Assembly (NCBI RefSeq): GCF_900607235.1
Contig: NZ_LR027858.1
Location: forward strand, 1-64,000
DNA: 64,000 nucleotides
Reading direction: 5' to 3'
Origin: Olivibacter jilunii
GTDB lineage: Bacteria > Bacteroidota > Bacteroidia > Sphingobacteriales > Sphingobacteriaceae
Positions 43,221-51,492 of this stretch are shown here, one piece after another. The notes beneath the pieces were generated by a model. The model saw only the letters and a program-made list of their open reading frames with translations, was not told the DNA's origin and did not search any database. The stretch's first letter is position 1. Each line of letters opens with the position of its first letter. Both the position numbers and the translations under genes were made by a program.

Positions 43221-44303
43221 TTATACCTCACATTTAAAAATAAAAGCACTGGATGTTTGATACTTTCCGCCTTGCGAGGCGCCAAAAAGCCACGCCGGTT
43301 GATCATCCTCCAATAAAAGCATGGGTCGCTCTAAGCGGCCGTATCGCTTCAAGTGTGCGGGGGCTGGTGGTTCTTGTACATAATGACTCAATGGCTGAAA
43401 AGCTATTTGTGGTTCTGACCAATGCAATCCATCATCAGACTCCATAATCAGTCCTACTTCATGGTTAAAGACACCCATGTCGCGCGCAATCATTTTGAAC
43501 TTGTCCCCTTCACGCCAAACAAAGGCATCCTCAAACTGGCGATTAGCTCCCTTTGCTGAAAAATCAATAACCGGATTATGGACATACTTCTCATACGGAC
43601 CTTCCGGCTTATCGGCGAAGGCTACGCCATATTTTCTGTTTCCCCGGATCGGTCCCTTTGTTGTTTCATAGTCGTGGGTATTCCATGACTTGTAGTAGAG
43701 CCAATTTCTGCCATCTTTTCCTCTTACCCAAGCTGGGTTTGTGGTGCAATGATCATCCCATGCGCCCGCTGCACCCGGCAAGAGAATAGGCGCATCGGTG
43801 CGTGTCCATGGACCGTCGAGGGAAGAGGATGTGGCTAAACCAATGCGCTTTGTATTGGTTTTACCATTAGAGTTTCCCATATAAAAAAGATAATAAGTGT
43901 TACCTATTTTCTTTATCAGTGGGTTATGACAAGTCGTGGCGTCCCAAAACCCGGTGCCACGCGGGGCTAATACCGTTTCGAGTACCTCAAATGGCTTGTC
44001 AGGAGCGTCTGCTACCGCATGAGCGACTTCAGAGCCTTTGATCCATCCGCTCATTCCCAGATCTGCCTTCCATCGTGAGAAAAACACATGCGTTTTGCCA
44101 TCCGGAGCTTCAATTGGGCTATTGCACCATACATAGTAACCGGGCAATTCCAAAGCCCTACCAACTGGCTTCAACTTTTTGCAAAAATCTGATATTGGGG
44201 CATCATCTTTGGTTCGCGCATGGAGCATTCTTCCCCCTTGCACCCACAGTGCCGCCAAAGAAAAGGATAAGGTGTGGATGAATTTCTTTCTATTGACTGT
44301 CAT
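43221..44303 (-). CDS. Five-bladed beta-propeller glycosidase-like protein (GH43/GH117-like)
   Basis: A 360-residue exported protein whose N-terminus (NRKKFIHTLSFSLAALWVQGG) resembles a weak Tat or Sec signal. The body shows five-bladed-propeller blades: YYVWCNSPIEAPDGKTHVFFSRW, FWDATTCHNPLIKKIGNTYYLFYMGNSNG, GAWDDHCTTNPAWVRGKDGRNWLYYKS, FEDAFVWREGDKFKMIARDM and RPMLLLEDDQPAWLFGAS. Acidic residues recur at blade starts (SPIEAPDG, WDDH, FEDAF), as in GH43/GH62/GH117 clans, but the sequence does not match a family I can name. It overlaps the PL22 gene by 14 bp, so it is translationally coupled to oligogalacturonate breakdown. Substrate unknown. Confidence 0.78.
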   Translation of the reverse strand: MTVNRKKFIHTLSFSLAALWVQGGRMLHARTKDDAPISDFCKKLKPVGRALELPGYYVWCNSPIEAPDGKTHVFFSRWKADLGMSGWIKGSEVAHAVADAPDKPFEVLETVLAPRGTGFWDATTCHNPLIKKIGNTYYLFYMGNSNGKTNTKRIGLATSSSLDGPWTRTDAPILLPGAAGAWDDHCTTNPAWVRGKDGRNWLYYKSWNTHDYETTKGPIRGNRKYGVAFADKPEGPYEKYVHNPVIDFSAKGANRQFEDAFVWREGDKFKMIARDMGVFNHEVGLIMESDDGLHWSEPQIAFQPLSHYVQEPPAPAHLKRYGRLERPMLLLEDDQPAWLFGASQGGKYQTSSAFIFKCEV

Positions 44304-45564
44304 TAGTTCTTCGCTTTTCTATCTCAACTGCATATATACCTTCAAAGCCCTCAAAATTTGCCCGAAATATAATCCATTTCCCATCTGGTGAATAATGCAC
44401 ATTCGGTTCCAACTTATAATTATGATGTTTCATATTGACCAAGCGCTCCGCCTCAAAATGATCACCTTGAGGTTTAAAAAGATAAATATATTGTCCGTCC
44501 GGTGCTTTAGCTACCGACCCTGGATCGCCGCCATCGCCAGCAAAGGTTTTATCATCAACTGCGGAGGTGTAGTGAACAGACCATTCGTTTCGTTGCAATT
44601 GGTATTTTATCTCCTTTCCGGTTTTAAGATCCGTACCACTTACAAAAAATGTTTGACCGCGAGGCAATTGCAGATCGTACCATATGTAGTTGCCGTTCTT
44701 ACTGAACCATTCATGGCCCGCAATTTCCATATCCATGCTACGTTTATGAATGAGTTTGGGCGTAGCTTTTGTTTTTACGTTAATGGTCCAGATCCGATCG
44801 ACCTTATGCCAAGGGCCTTCGTGACAGAACATTAATAAGTTGGGATCTGTAGGAGAAAATTGTACATGATTTAACCAGGCGCTATCCGTAAATATCTTTT
44901 GCAGTTGTCTTGTTTTGATATCGATGGTAAATAATGTTCTCGGTAATCTTGCTTCATAAATGCGATTGAAATACTGGCTCTTTTCCGGATAGCGTTTTGA
45001 AATTTCTTTCTCTTCCTCCGTGGCATAGGCTCCGCCTAGTAGGGAAGCATCAGCATTGATCGTTGTAATCGAGGCCTTGAAATCTGCCGGAAATACAAAG
45101 ATCAGTTCCTTTTTACCTGTTTTTACCGCTACGCTGAATACGCTATCCTGACATTGATAATATACTTTCCCGCTTTTTGCATGCACGATTTCCCCTTGGA
45201 TTTTTCCGGATTCTTGCGTTAACCGGCGAACTTTCAAGTTTTCTAAATTAACTACATAAAGCTGCTTGTCTTTCACATTAAGGTTATAAATTTCTTGTGC
45301 CTTATTCTTTAGCTCTCCGGTATAACTTTCTTTCTGTCGCTCATTACTTCCGTAAAAAACCATCTCATTTCCTACAAAAGGATTGTTATGAAAATAGAAG
45401 CTCAAATTGATTCCCTGCCTCCGCACCAAACGCATCACCCGATGATGTGTTACGTTGTCGACCCATTCATCCGGCATTTCCTTTCCGCCGGTTTCCAATA
45501 ATGGTTGCGCAGGTAGGATCGCTACCTGCAGCAGAGCAAAGAAAAACAATAAATGCTTTTTCAT
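44290..45564 (-). CDS. PL22 oligogalacturonate lyase
   Basis: A 424-residue oligogalacturonide lyase-like protein with a seven-bladed propeller. It has EMPDEWVDNVTHHRVMRLVRRQGINLSFYFHNNPF near the N-terminus and WLNHVQFSPTDPNLLMFCHEGPWHKVDRIW in the middle. The latter carries the metal-site and catalytic histidines and Arg region of PL22. Repeated blade ends such as YSPDGKWIIFRANFEGFEGIYAVEI follow. A signal peptide (FFFALLQVAILPAQ) indicates periplasmic location. It splits unsaturated and saturated digalacturonate into monomers. The upstream 480-bp gap to susD2 contains the 143-bp tandem repeat, so it may have its own promoter or be read through. Confidence 0.92.
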   Translation of the reverse strand: MKKHLLFFFALLQVAILPAQPLLETGGKEMPDEWVDNVTHHRVMRLVRRQGINLSFYFHNNPFVGNEMVFYGSNERQKESYTGELKNKAQEIYNLNVKDKQLYVVNLENLKVRRLTQESGKIQGEIVHAKSGKVYYQCQDSVFSVAVKTGKKELIFVFPADFKASITTINADASLLGGAYATEEEKEISKRYPEKSQYFNRIYEARLPRTLFTIDIKTRQLQKIFTDSAWLNHVQFSPTDPNLLMFCHEGPWHKVDRIWTINVKTKATPKLIHKRSMDMEIAGHEWFSKNGNYIWYDLQLPRGQTFFVSGTDLKTGKEIKYQLQRNEWSVHYTSAVDDKTFAGDGGDPGSVAKAPDGQYIYLFKPQGDHFEAERLVNMKHHNYKLEPNVHYSPDGKWIIFRANFEGFEGIYAVEIEKRRTNDSQ

Positions 45565-45585
45565 ACCTTTTGAGTTCTAAGTAAT

Positions 45586-46014
45586 AAGTTATACGTTATA
45601 AGTATCCCTTATGTTAACACATGTATGTAAGTCACAAGTGGCTCACATTAGCTAATTAATATACCCTGTCGAAGGACGATTTGTCACCTATAATACACAC
45701 ACACAGGCCGTTGGTTAAACCAAACTTAAAGTTATACGCTATAAGTATCCCTTATGTTAACACATGTATGTAAGTCACAAGTGGCTCACATTAGCTAATT
45801 AATATACCCTGTCGAAGGACGATTTGTCACCTATAATCCACACACACAGGCCGTTGGTTAAACCAAACTTAAAGTTATACGCTATAAGTATCCCTTATGT
45901 TAACACATGTATGTAAGTCACAAGTGGCTCACATTAGCTAATTAATATACCTTGTCGAGTGACGATTTGTCACCTATAATTCGCCTACACCGGTCGTTGG
46001 ATAAGCTGAGCTTA
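45586..46014. repeat. 143-bp tandem repeat, three units
   Basis: Units begin AAGTTATACG at 45586, 45729 and 45872, exactly 143 bp apart. Each contains CACATGTATGTAAGTCACAA and a later CGATTTGTCACC. Units 1 and 2 are nearly identical; the end of unit 3 has diverged. It fills the gap between susD2 and PL22 and has no coding capacity. It explains essentially the whole 480-bp gap (45565-46044). Confidence 0.95.
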
Positions 46015-46044
46015 AAACCTACCACTTATGACTTACAACTCCCA

Positions 46045-47553
46045 TTAATACCCTCCATTCTGCGTATACACCCCTGGCTTCGCATCCAATTCGGCTTGCG
46101 GAATGGGATAAAGTGTATAATTTAATTGAAAGGGATCAATACGTGACTGAACGTCCTCTTTTTCAATCCAGCTACTCATGACCGATTCCGCTAGACCACT
46201 TCGAATCAAGTCGTGCCACCTTGATCCTTCGGCAGCAAATTCTTTTCGTCTTTCCTCCATCAAACCGGCAAGGTCTACCTGACTCCTAGGCGCTAAACCC
46301 GCTCTTGCACGAACCCGATTGACCACCTGATCTACCTCCGCTTGTGATCCGGAAGCACCATGCAGTGTACATTCAGCCCTTAACATTAAGATGTCGGTAA
46401 AACGCCAAACAATGAAATTAATGGGCCAGTCTTCGCGATTATTCGGCACACGGGATAAATCAATATATTTTTTAAAGAATGATCTGGTTTCCGCCACCCC
46501 ATTATAAACGTATCCTGTTTGAATAGAAAAGGCCTTTCGAACATCGCCTGACTCATACGAATTCAACAAATCATTCGATACCGGACGAATGGTCAAACCG
46601 CCCTGATTGGGATGTCCATTGGCATTAAACCATGTGTCAGGAGCTAACAGCCACGCAAAAGTGGCTCCTGCTACCGGATTTTGCCCTGTGATATACTGAA
46701 CATCAAATACCACTTCGGCATTGTTTTCATTATCGTAAGAAAAAATGGAAGCATAGGCATTGTTACCCTCCAAAAATTGGTATTCACCCGAACCGATCAC
46801 CTCATCCAATAAAGCAGCTGCCTCTTGCCAATTGTTAGTAGCTAAGCCAGACCCATTTACACCTAAATTAGGGCCCGAGCGGGTCATATATACCAAAGCT
46901 AAGAGCGTTTGCGCCGCCGCATTGGTGACGCGACCGCGATCAACTCCTGCATACTCACTTTTCGAGGGCAAAAGAGGAATTGCCGTTTGCAGATCCGCAA
47001 TAATAAAGTCGTAAATTGCAGCAATATCACTTTGTGGAATGGTAGCTGCTTCACTTGCTGTAATAACGCGATCGACGATCGGGACCCGCCCAAACCAACG
47101 CAAGAGATCAAAATAGAAGAAGGCGCGCAAGAAGCGGGCTTCACCTTGTAAGCGACCTCTCAAATTTTCGTCGGTTACTATGTGCCCATTTTTATCTAGT
47201 TGTTCAAGTAAGACGTTCGCACGGTTAACACCATTGTAGTTGGTTAACCAAGCTTCCGCGATATACGGATTCGCTGCCAGATTGCGGTGAAATCCGTTGA
47301 TGCCTTCCCAATCACGCACACCTCCATCTGATACAGCATATAAATTATCAGAACGTGTTTCCGATAAATTTAATTGTCGGTCCGGATAGCCGCGCAAAGC
47401 AGCATATATGGCATTTGCTCCCTGAATAAAATCATTGGGAATTGCATAGAAAGTTTCTGTCGTAGGATCAGAAATAGGTTGTTGATCGAGCTCCTTCTCA
47501 CAACCTGTAAGAACCGCAAGGACCAATAGCACTAAAAAAATCTTGTTCATCAC
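46045..47553 (-). CDS. SusD-like outer-membrane lipoprotein (SusD2)
   Basis: A 502-residue SusD/RagB protein with lipobox VLTGC. Family features: QQPISDPTTETFYAIPNDFIQGANAIYAALRG at the start, RFLRAFFYFDLLRWFGRVP, AAAQTLLALVYMTRSGP, WRFTDILMLRAECTLHG, VNRVRARAGL, and the C-terminal RRKEFAAEGSRWHDLIRSG with LYPIPQAELDA. It is 55 bp downstream of susC2 and would form its surface lid. Placement directly ahead of PL22, PL1 and GH28 suggests recognition of galacturonan oligomers, an inference from context. Confidence 0.95.
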   Translation of the reverse strand: MMNKIFLVLLVLAVLTGCEKELDQQPISDPTTETFYAIPNDFIQGANAIYAALRGYPDRQLNLSETRSDNLYAVSDGGVRDWEGINGFHRNLAANPYIAEAWLTNYNGVNRANVLLEQLDKNGHIVTDENLRGRLQGEARFLRAFFYFDLLRWFGRVPIVDRVITASEAATIPQSDIAAIYDFIIADLQTAIPLLPSKSEYAGVDRGRVTNAAAQTLLALVYMTRSGPNLGVNGSGLATNNWQEAAALLDEVIGSGEYQFLEGNNAYASIFSYDNENNAEVVFDVQYITGQNPVAGATFAWLLAPDTWFNANGHPNQGGLTIRPVSNDLLNSYESGDVRKAFSIQTGYVYNGVAETRSFFKKYIDLSRVPNNREDWPINFIVWRFTDILMLRAECTLHGASGSQAEVDQVVNRVRARAGLAPRSQVDLAGLMEERRKEFAAEGSRWHDLIRSGLAESVMSSWIEKEDVQSRIDPFQLNYTLYPIPQAELDAKPGVYTQNGGY

Positions 47554-47608
47554 TTTATATCTTTAATAATGATCATCACTATGTATGTTGTCTGACGAGG
47601 ACTTATCG

Positions 47609-50600
47609 TTAAAACGTTACGTTCAATCCGAAGATCAACGATTTCGGAATCGGTAGACCGCCATAATCACCCGCTTCCGGAAACTGCGTGCTACCACTTA
47701 AGTTCGTGTTCGTTGCTTCTGGGTTAAAACCACCTTTGTATTTATCATGACCAAAGAAATTCTCAGCCGTAACAAATATGCGCGCACCTTGGAAAGTTGT
47801 CTTCGGAATGATCCGTCCCAAATCGTAACCCAATGTGATATTCCGTACCCGAATGTAGTCGGAAGGATAGTACCAATCCGTATTTTTGATTCGGCCGAAA
47901 GTTCCGGTTGTCTTTCCTACTTCACCGGCCCCCGGGTCCTCCGGTGAGCGCCAGCGATCGCGCCAGCTGCCCAGCACATTATCCACAATACCGGTTCCGG
48001 TCCGGTTAACAGCCCGACCAAATAAAGAGTAGATACCACCGCCCCACTGGCCTTGTACGAGTACACTCAAATCGAAGCCCTTATATCGGAAGGTATTGGT
48101 AATACCCCATGTATATTTTGGATTAGGCTGACCTACAATAACACGGTCGTTCTCATTAATGATGCCATCACCGTTGGCATCAAAATATTTCGGATCACCC
48201 GCTGTTTGATTTCCATACAAAGCCGCTCCGTTGTCAATGTCGGCCTGCGATAGAATACCCTCTTGCCGAACCACATAAATGCTGTACATCGGGTCGCCCA
48301 CGCGTAAAATACTATGTGAGATATCAAAAGAAGATGGGATCAGGATTTGCGACTGCCCGTTAGGTAATGAAGTCAGCTTATTGCTGTTATGACTCAAGTT
48401 AAAAGAAGTACTCCATTGAAATGCATCCGCCGTCCCTGTAATATTTTGGCTGTTGATTTCCAATTCCCATCCTCTGTTACGTACGCTTCCTGCATTATCC
48501 AGGGAAGACGCAAAGCCCGTGATTTGCGACACCGGCACGTTCAAGAGCAGTCCGGTACTCTTACGATCATAGTAATCGATTGTAGCGGTAATACGGTTAT
48601 TAATGAACCCTAAATCAAGTCCGACATCAAATGTATTCGACTTTTCCCAAGTTAAATCGGGGTTCACGATACCATTAGGAGCTAATCCTGTAACCAGCTG
48701 CCCACCTAAAGAGTAGGCATAGTTTCCGAGGACCGACAGGCTACTATAGTCGCCAATGTTGTAGTTCCCCGACTTACCCCAGCTGGCACGCAATTTAAGA
48801 TCACTCAATGTTCCCTTAATACTTTGCATAAAATCTTCCTGCGACACACGCCAGCCTATAGACGCAGAAGGGAACCAGCCCCATTTGGTATTTGCACCAA
48901 AGCGAGATGAACCATCTCGTCTAGCCGACACGCTCAGTAAGTACTTATCTTGATACGCGTATTGCAAACGTCCGAAATAGGAGAGTAAGACATTCTTGGT
49001 TTCCGTTGTATTACCCGTCACGCCCAATGCATAATTCAAGGTCGTAATGGTACTACTTCCATAGCCGTTTTGGGATGACATGGTTGCATTATCCAGTTTA
49101 TCGGAGTTATAAGAAAAACCCAAAAGCGCAGAGATGCTGTGGTCATTGGCAATCGTCTTATTATAATTCAACGTATTTTCATTAACCAGTGTTTGTCTTC
49201 TGAAAGTACTATACGTTCCGGAAGTACGTTTGGTTAAATCCGATTGCCTATTCGGTAAACTACCGGTAATCGTAAAAGGAATATAACGCTTAAAGGTATT
49301 ATCCACATGGTCTAAATTGAGGGTTGTTTTGAAGTTCAGTCCATCAACAATCTCGTATTGACCAAATAAAGACCCGACTGTACGGAAGCGTTTGGTCACG
49401 GCCAAGGTTTGCTCTAATTTACCTACCGGACTGTTGGCCGAAGTACTCCAGCGGTATTGAGGGTTGTCACCAACATTAGGATATAGGCCGGCACTTGCTT
49501 CCTGTACCGGTGTAAATGAAACTAATTGATGCAGGATATTATCTTTTCCTTCCACACCCGGATCGTTATTAATCGAATAGGTGGGGGTTAAATTAATACC
49601 AAAAGTCAGTTTTTCATTAGCTTTCACCTCTACATTGGCACGCGCCGCATAGGAGGTAAAGTCCTGCTCTTTCACCATCCCTTGTTGTCCGTTGTAATTA
49701 CCCGAAACATAATATTTAACCGCGTCGGTACCGCCACTAGCAGAAAGTTGGTAATTTTGCACTAAACCTTTACGGAAAGTTTCATCTTGCCAATCAATAA
49801 TATTTAGTCCTGGATAACCCGGCTGTACCCAACGATCATCAATCATGTACCGTGTATCGACCTGATCAGCTGCTATGCCCAGAATAGCACGTCTTTCTTC
49901 CGTTGTTTGATCGGCCGTTCTACCCGAGCCGGAGGTGACCCATTGGTAATTGATCATTTCAATAGCACGATCTATCCACTCCGGACCACTTAACATATCA
50001 AGCTTTTTACTGCGCTCATTATAGCCTACGTAGGTATTTAAATTAATGGACGGCTTTCCAGACTTTCCTTTTTTAGTCGTGATAATAACCACTCCATTGG
50101 CTGCGCGGGAACCGTATATAGCTGCCGATGACGCATCCTTTAGCACTTGGATGGATTCGATATCATTCGGGTTGATATTATCCAATGGATTGCCGGTAGA
50201 ATAGCCACCATTTTGATTAGGCGTTGCTCCCGATAGCGGGAAGCCGTCCAGAACGTACAGCGGTTCATTTCCGGCGGAGATTGAACCAACACCACGTACC
50301 TGGACACTCAAACCTTGCCCGGGATTCCCGGTAGTTTGTTTGACACGGACACCGGCCATTTGTCCAACCAAGGCCTGATCAACTCGTGGAAGTGGTCTTT
50401 CCGTTAATTTTTCAGTATTCATGGTTGCTACTGACCCAGTGATATTACCCCGTTTTTGTTGGCCATATCCTACCACGACAACTTCATCCAAACCTTGGCT
50501 ATCTTGATCCAAGGTAACATTTACAACAGGCCCCGCAACGGTTACCTCTTTTGGTTTGTGTCCCACAAAGGAGAAAATCAAGATTTCATTTTTTGCGGCT

Positions 50601-50860
50601 TGAATAGCAAAATTTCCATTTGCATCTGTGCTAGTTCCTGCCTTCTTCCCCTTTACAAGCACCGATACGCCCGGTAAGGCTTGACCGTCCTGCGCACTTA
50701 TTACTTTTCCCTTTACAGTTTCCTGTGCCCATAAGTGCACGGGAAAACTAAACAATAGCAGACACATGAAAAACCAGCTGATCCCTCGCTGTATTACAAG
50801 TGAGTGTACTTGCTGTCTCCGTGTCTGGTTCCGTTCTGATTCTTGGTTCATTTTAAACAT
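47609..50860 (-). CDS. SusC-like TonB-dependent transporter (SusC2)
   Basis: A 1083-residue outer-membrane importer. It has a long basic N-terminus then a signal peptide ending HLWAQ, a carboxypeptidase-D-like domain (GKVISAQDGQALPGVSVLVKG), DEVVVVGYGQQKRGNITGS with the TonB box-like region, plug ending AIYGSRAANGVVIITTKKG, and a barrel ending FGLNVTF. It lacks the STN domain of SusC1, so it transports but should not signal to FecR. A CAGG-N6-CAGG promoter lies about 134 nt upstream, placing it in the shared regulon. It likely imports galacturonan oligomers given the downstream lyases. Confidence 0.95.
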   Translation of the reverse strand: MFKMNQESERNQTRRQQVHSLVIQRGISWFFMCLLLFSFPVHLWAQETVKGKVISAQDGQALPGVSVLVKGKKAGTSTDANGNFAIQAAKNEILIFSFVGHKPKEVTVAGPVVNVTLDQDSQGLDEVVVVGYGQQKRGNITGSVATMNTEKLTERPLPRVDQALVGQMAGVRVKQTTGNPGQGLSVQVRGVGSISAGNEPLYVLDGFPLSGATPNQNGGYSTGNPLDNINPNDIESIQVLKDASSAAIYGSRAANGVVIITTKKGKSGKPSINLNTYVGYNERSKKLDMLSGPEWIDRAIEMINYQWVTSGSGRTADQTTEERRAILGIAADQVDTRYMIDDRWVQPGYPGLNIIDWQDETFRKGLVQNYQLSASGGTDAVKYYVSGNYNGQQGMVKEQDFTSYAARANVEVKANEKLTFGINLTPTYSINNDPGVEGKDNILHQLVSFTPVQEASAGLYPNVGDNPQYRWSTSANSPVGKLEQTLAVTKRFRTVGSLFGQYEIVDGLNFKTTLNLDHVDNTFKRYIPFTITGSLPNRQSDLTKRTSGTYSTFRRQTLVNENTLNYNKTIANDHSISALLGFSYNSDKLDNATMSSQNGYGSSTITTLNYALGVTGNTTETKNVLLSYFGRLQYAYQDKYLLSVSARRDGSSRFGANTKWGWFPSASIGWRVSQEDFMQSIKGTLSDLKLRASWGKSGNYNIGDYSSLSVLGNYAYSLGGQLVTGLAPNGIVNPDLTWEKSNTFDVGLDLGFINNRITATIDYYDRKSTGLLLNVPVSQITGFASSLDNAGSVRNRGWELEINSQNITGTADAFQWSTSFNLSHNSNKLTSLPNGQSQILIPSSFDISHSILRVGDPMYSIYVVRQEGILSQADIDNGAALYGNQTAGDPKYFDANGDGIINENDRVIVGQPNPKYTWGITNTFRYKGFDLSVLVQGQWGGGIYSLFGRAVNRTGTGIVDNVLGSWRDRWRSPEDPGAGEVGKTTGTFGRIKNTDWYYPSDYIRVRNITLGYDLGRIIPKTTFQGARIFVTAENFFGHDKYKGGFNPEATNTNLSGSTQFPEAGDYGGLPIPKSLIFGLNVTF

Positions 50861-51000
50861 GGTTAAATTGTTGGTTTTACTTCGGAGACGATAAAAAACT
50901 CCTTCAGTAAGCCTGTTGGTTGTGTATCTGCGTTTGTTTTCGAGTGAATTATTTACTCATTGGTTAGCATAGAGACCTATACCGGCGATTCTAGCTAATA

Positions 51001-51045
51001 CAATATTAAAGAGCTCAATAAATGGATGCATCCTGTAGTGTCCTG
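51001..51045 (-). promoter_or_regulatory. CAGG-N6-CAGG operator plus -7 box, susC2 operon
   Basis: Minus strand: CAGGACACTACAGG (51032-51045), a 23-bp spacer, then TAATATTG (51001-51008; one mismatch to TAnnTTTG). Predicted leader about 134 nt. Confidence 0.7.
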
Positions 51046-51096
51046 TTTGCCGATAGGCCGAAGATCAAAAACAGCGTTAGAAGCCTATAAACGCAT

Positions 51097-51138
51097 TTTT
51101 TAACTATGAGTTAAACTACGCAATCGTTTCCGGAATTG
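51097..51138 (-). promoter_or_regulatory. 42-bp element shared by susC2 and susC3 upstream regions
   Basis: 39 of 42 positions match 56821-56862. The left half is palindromic (TTTAACT...AGTTAAA) and the right half is ACTACGCAATCGTTTCCGG in both. In each case it lies about 51-53 bp upstream of the CAGG-N6-CAGG site, either a second regulator site or a relic of promoter duplication. Confidence 0.65.
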
Positions 51139-51492
51139 ATGGGTTGATAAATAGTTAAGTAGTTGAGACGTTAAGTAGTTGAGACGTTGAGTAGTTGAGT
51201 AGGGAAGTAGTTAATTAGCCGATTGGTAAATTAGCCAATGAAGCATGGGCGTGGAGCAGAGAAATTGTTGAGTGGTTGAGTAGTTAATTAGCCAATTGAT
51301 GAATTAGCTAATGTGATGATGGGGCCTGCGGGGGAGTAAAGAAATCAGTGAATTGTTGAATAATTGAGTAGGGAAGTAGTTTAGTAGTGATGACTGCCGG
51401 TAGGCAGGAATTATGAAGTGATAAATTTGGACCAGGGGATAGAGAGTAGGAAATTCCATTTAACTAGTTCCCTACTCCCTATTAACTACTCT

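Larger units (their letters stand above)
50861..51492. other. Intergenic region upstream of susC2
   Basis: 632 bp without a gene. It holds the operator/promoter (51001-51045), a 42-bp upstream element shared with susC3 (51097-51138), and a long degenerate TTGAGTAGTTAAGTAG-type stretch (about 51155-51400). Near the susD3 stop it has an ACTAGTTCCCTACTCC repeat (51463-51478). No terminator for susD3 was recognised. Confidence 0.65.

Noticed and set aside
45586-46014. CRISPR array interpretation of the 143-bp tandem repeat
   Set aside because: The whole 143-bp unit repeats with no unique spacers, and no cas genes are present.
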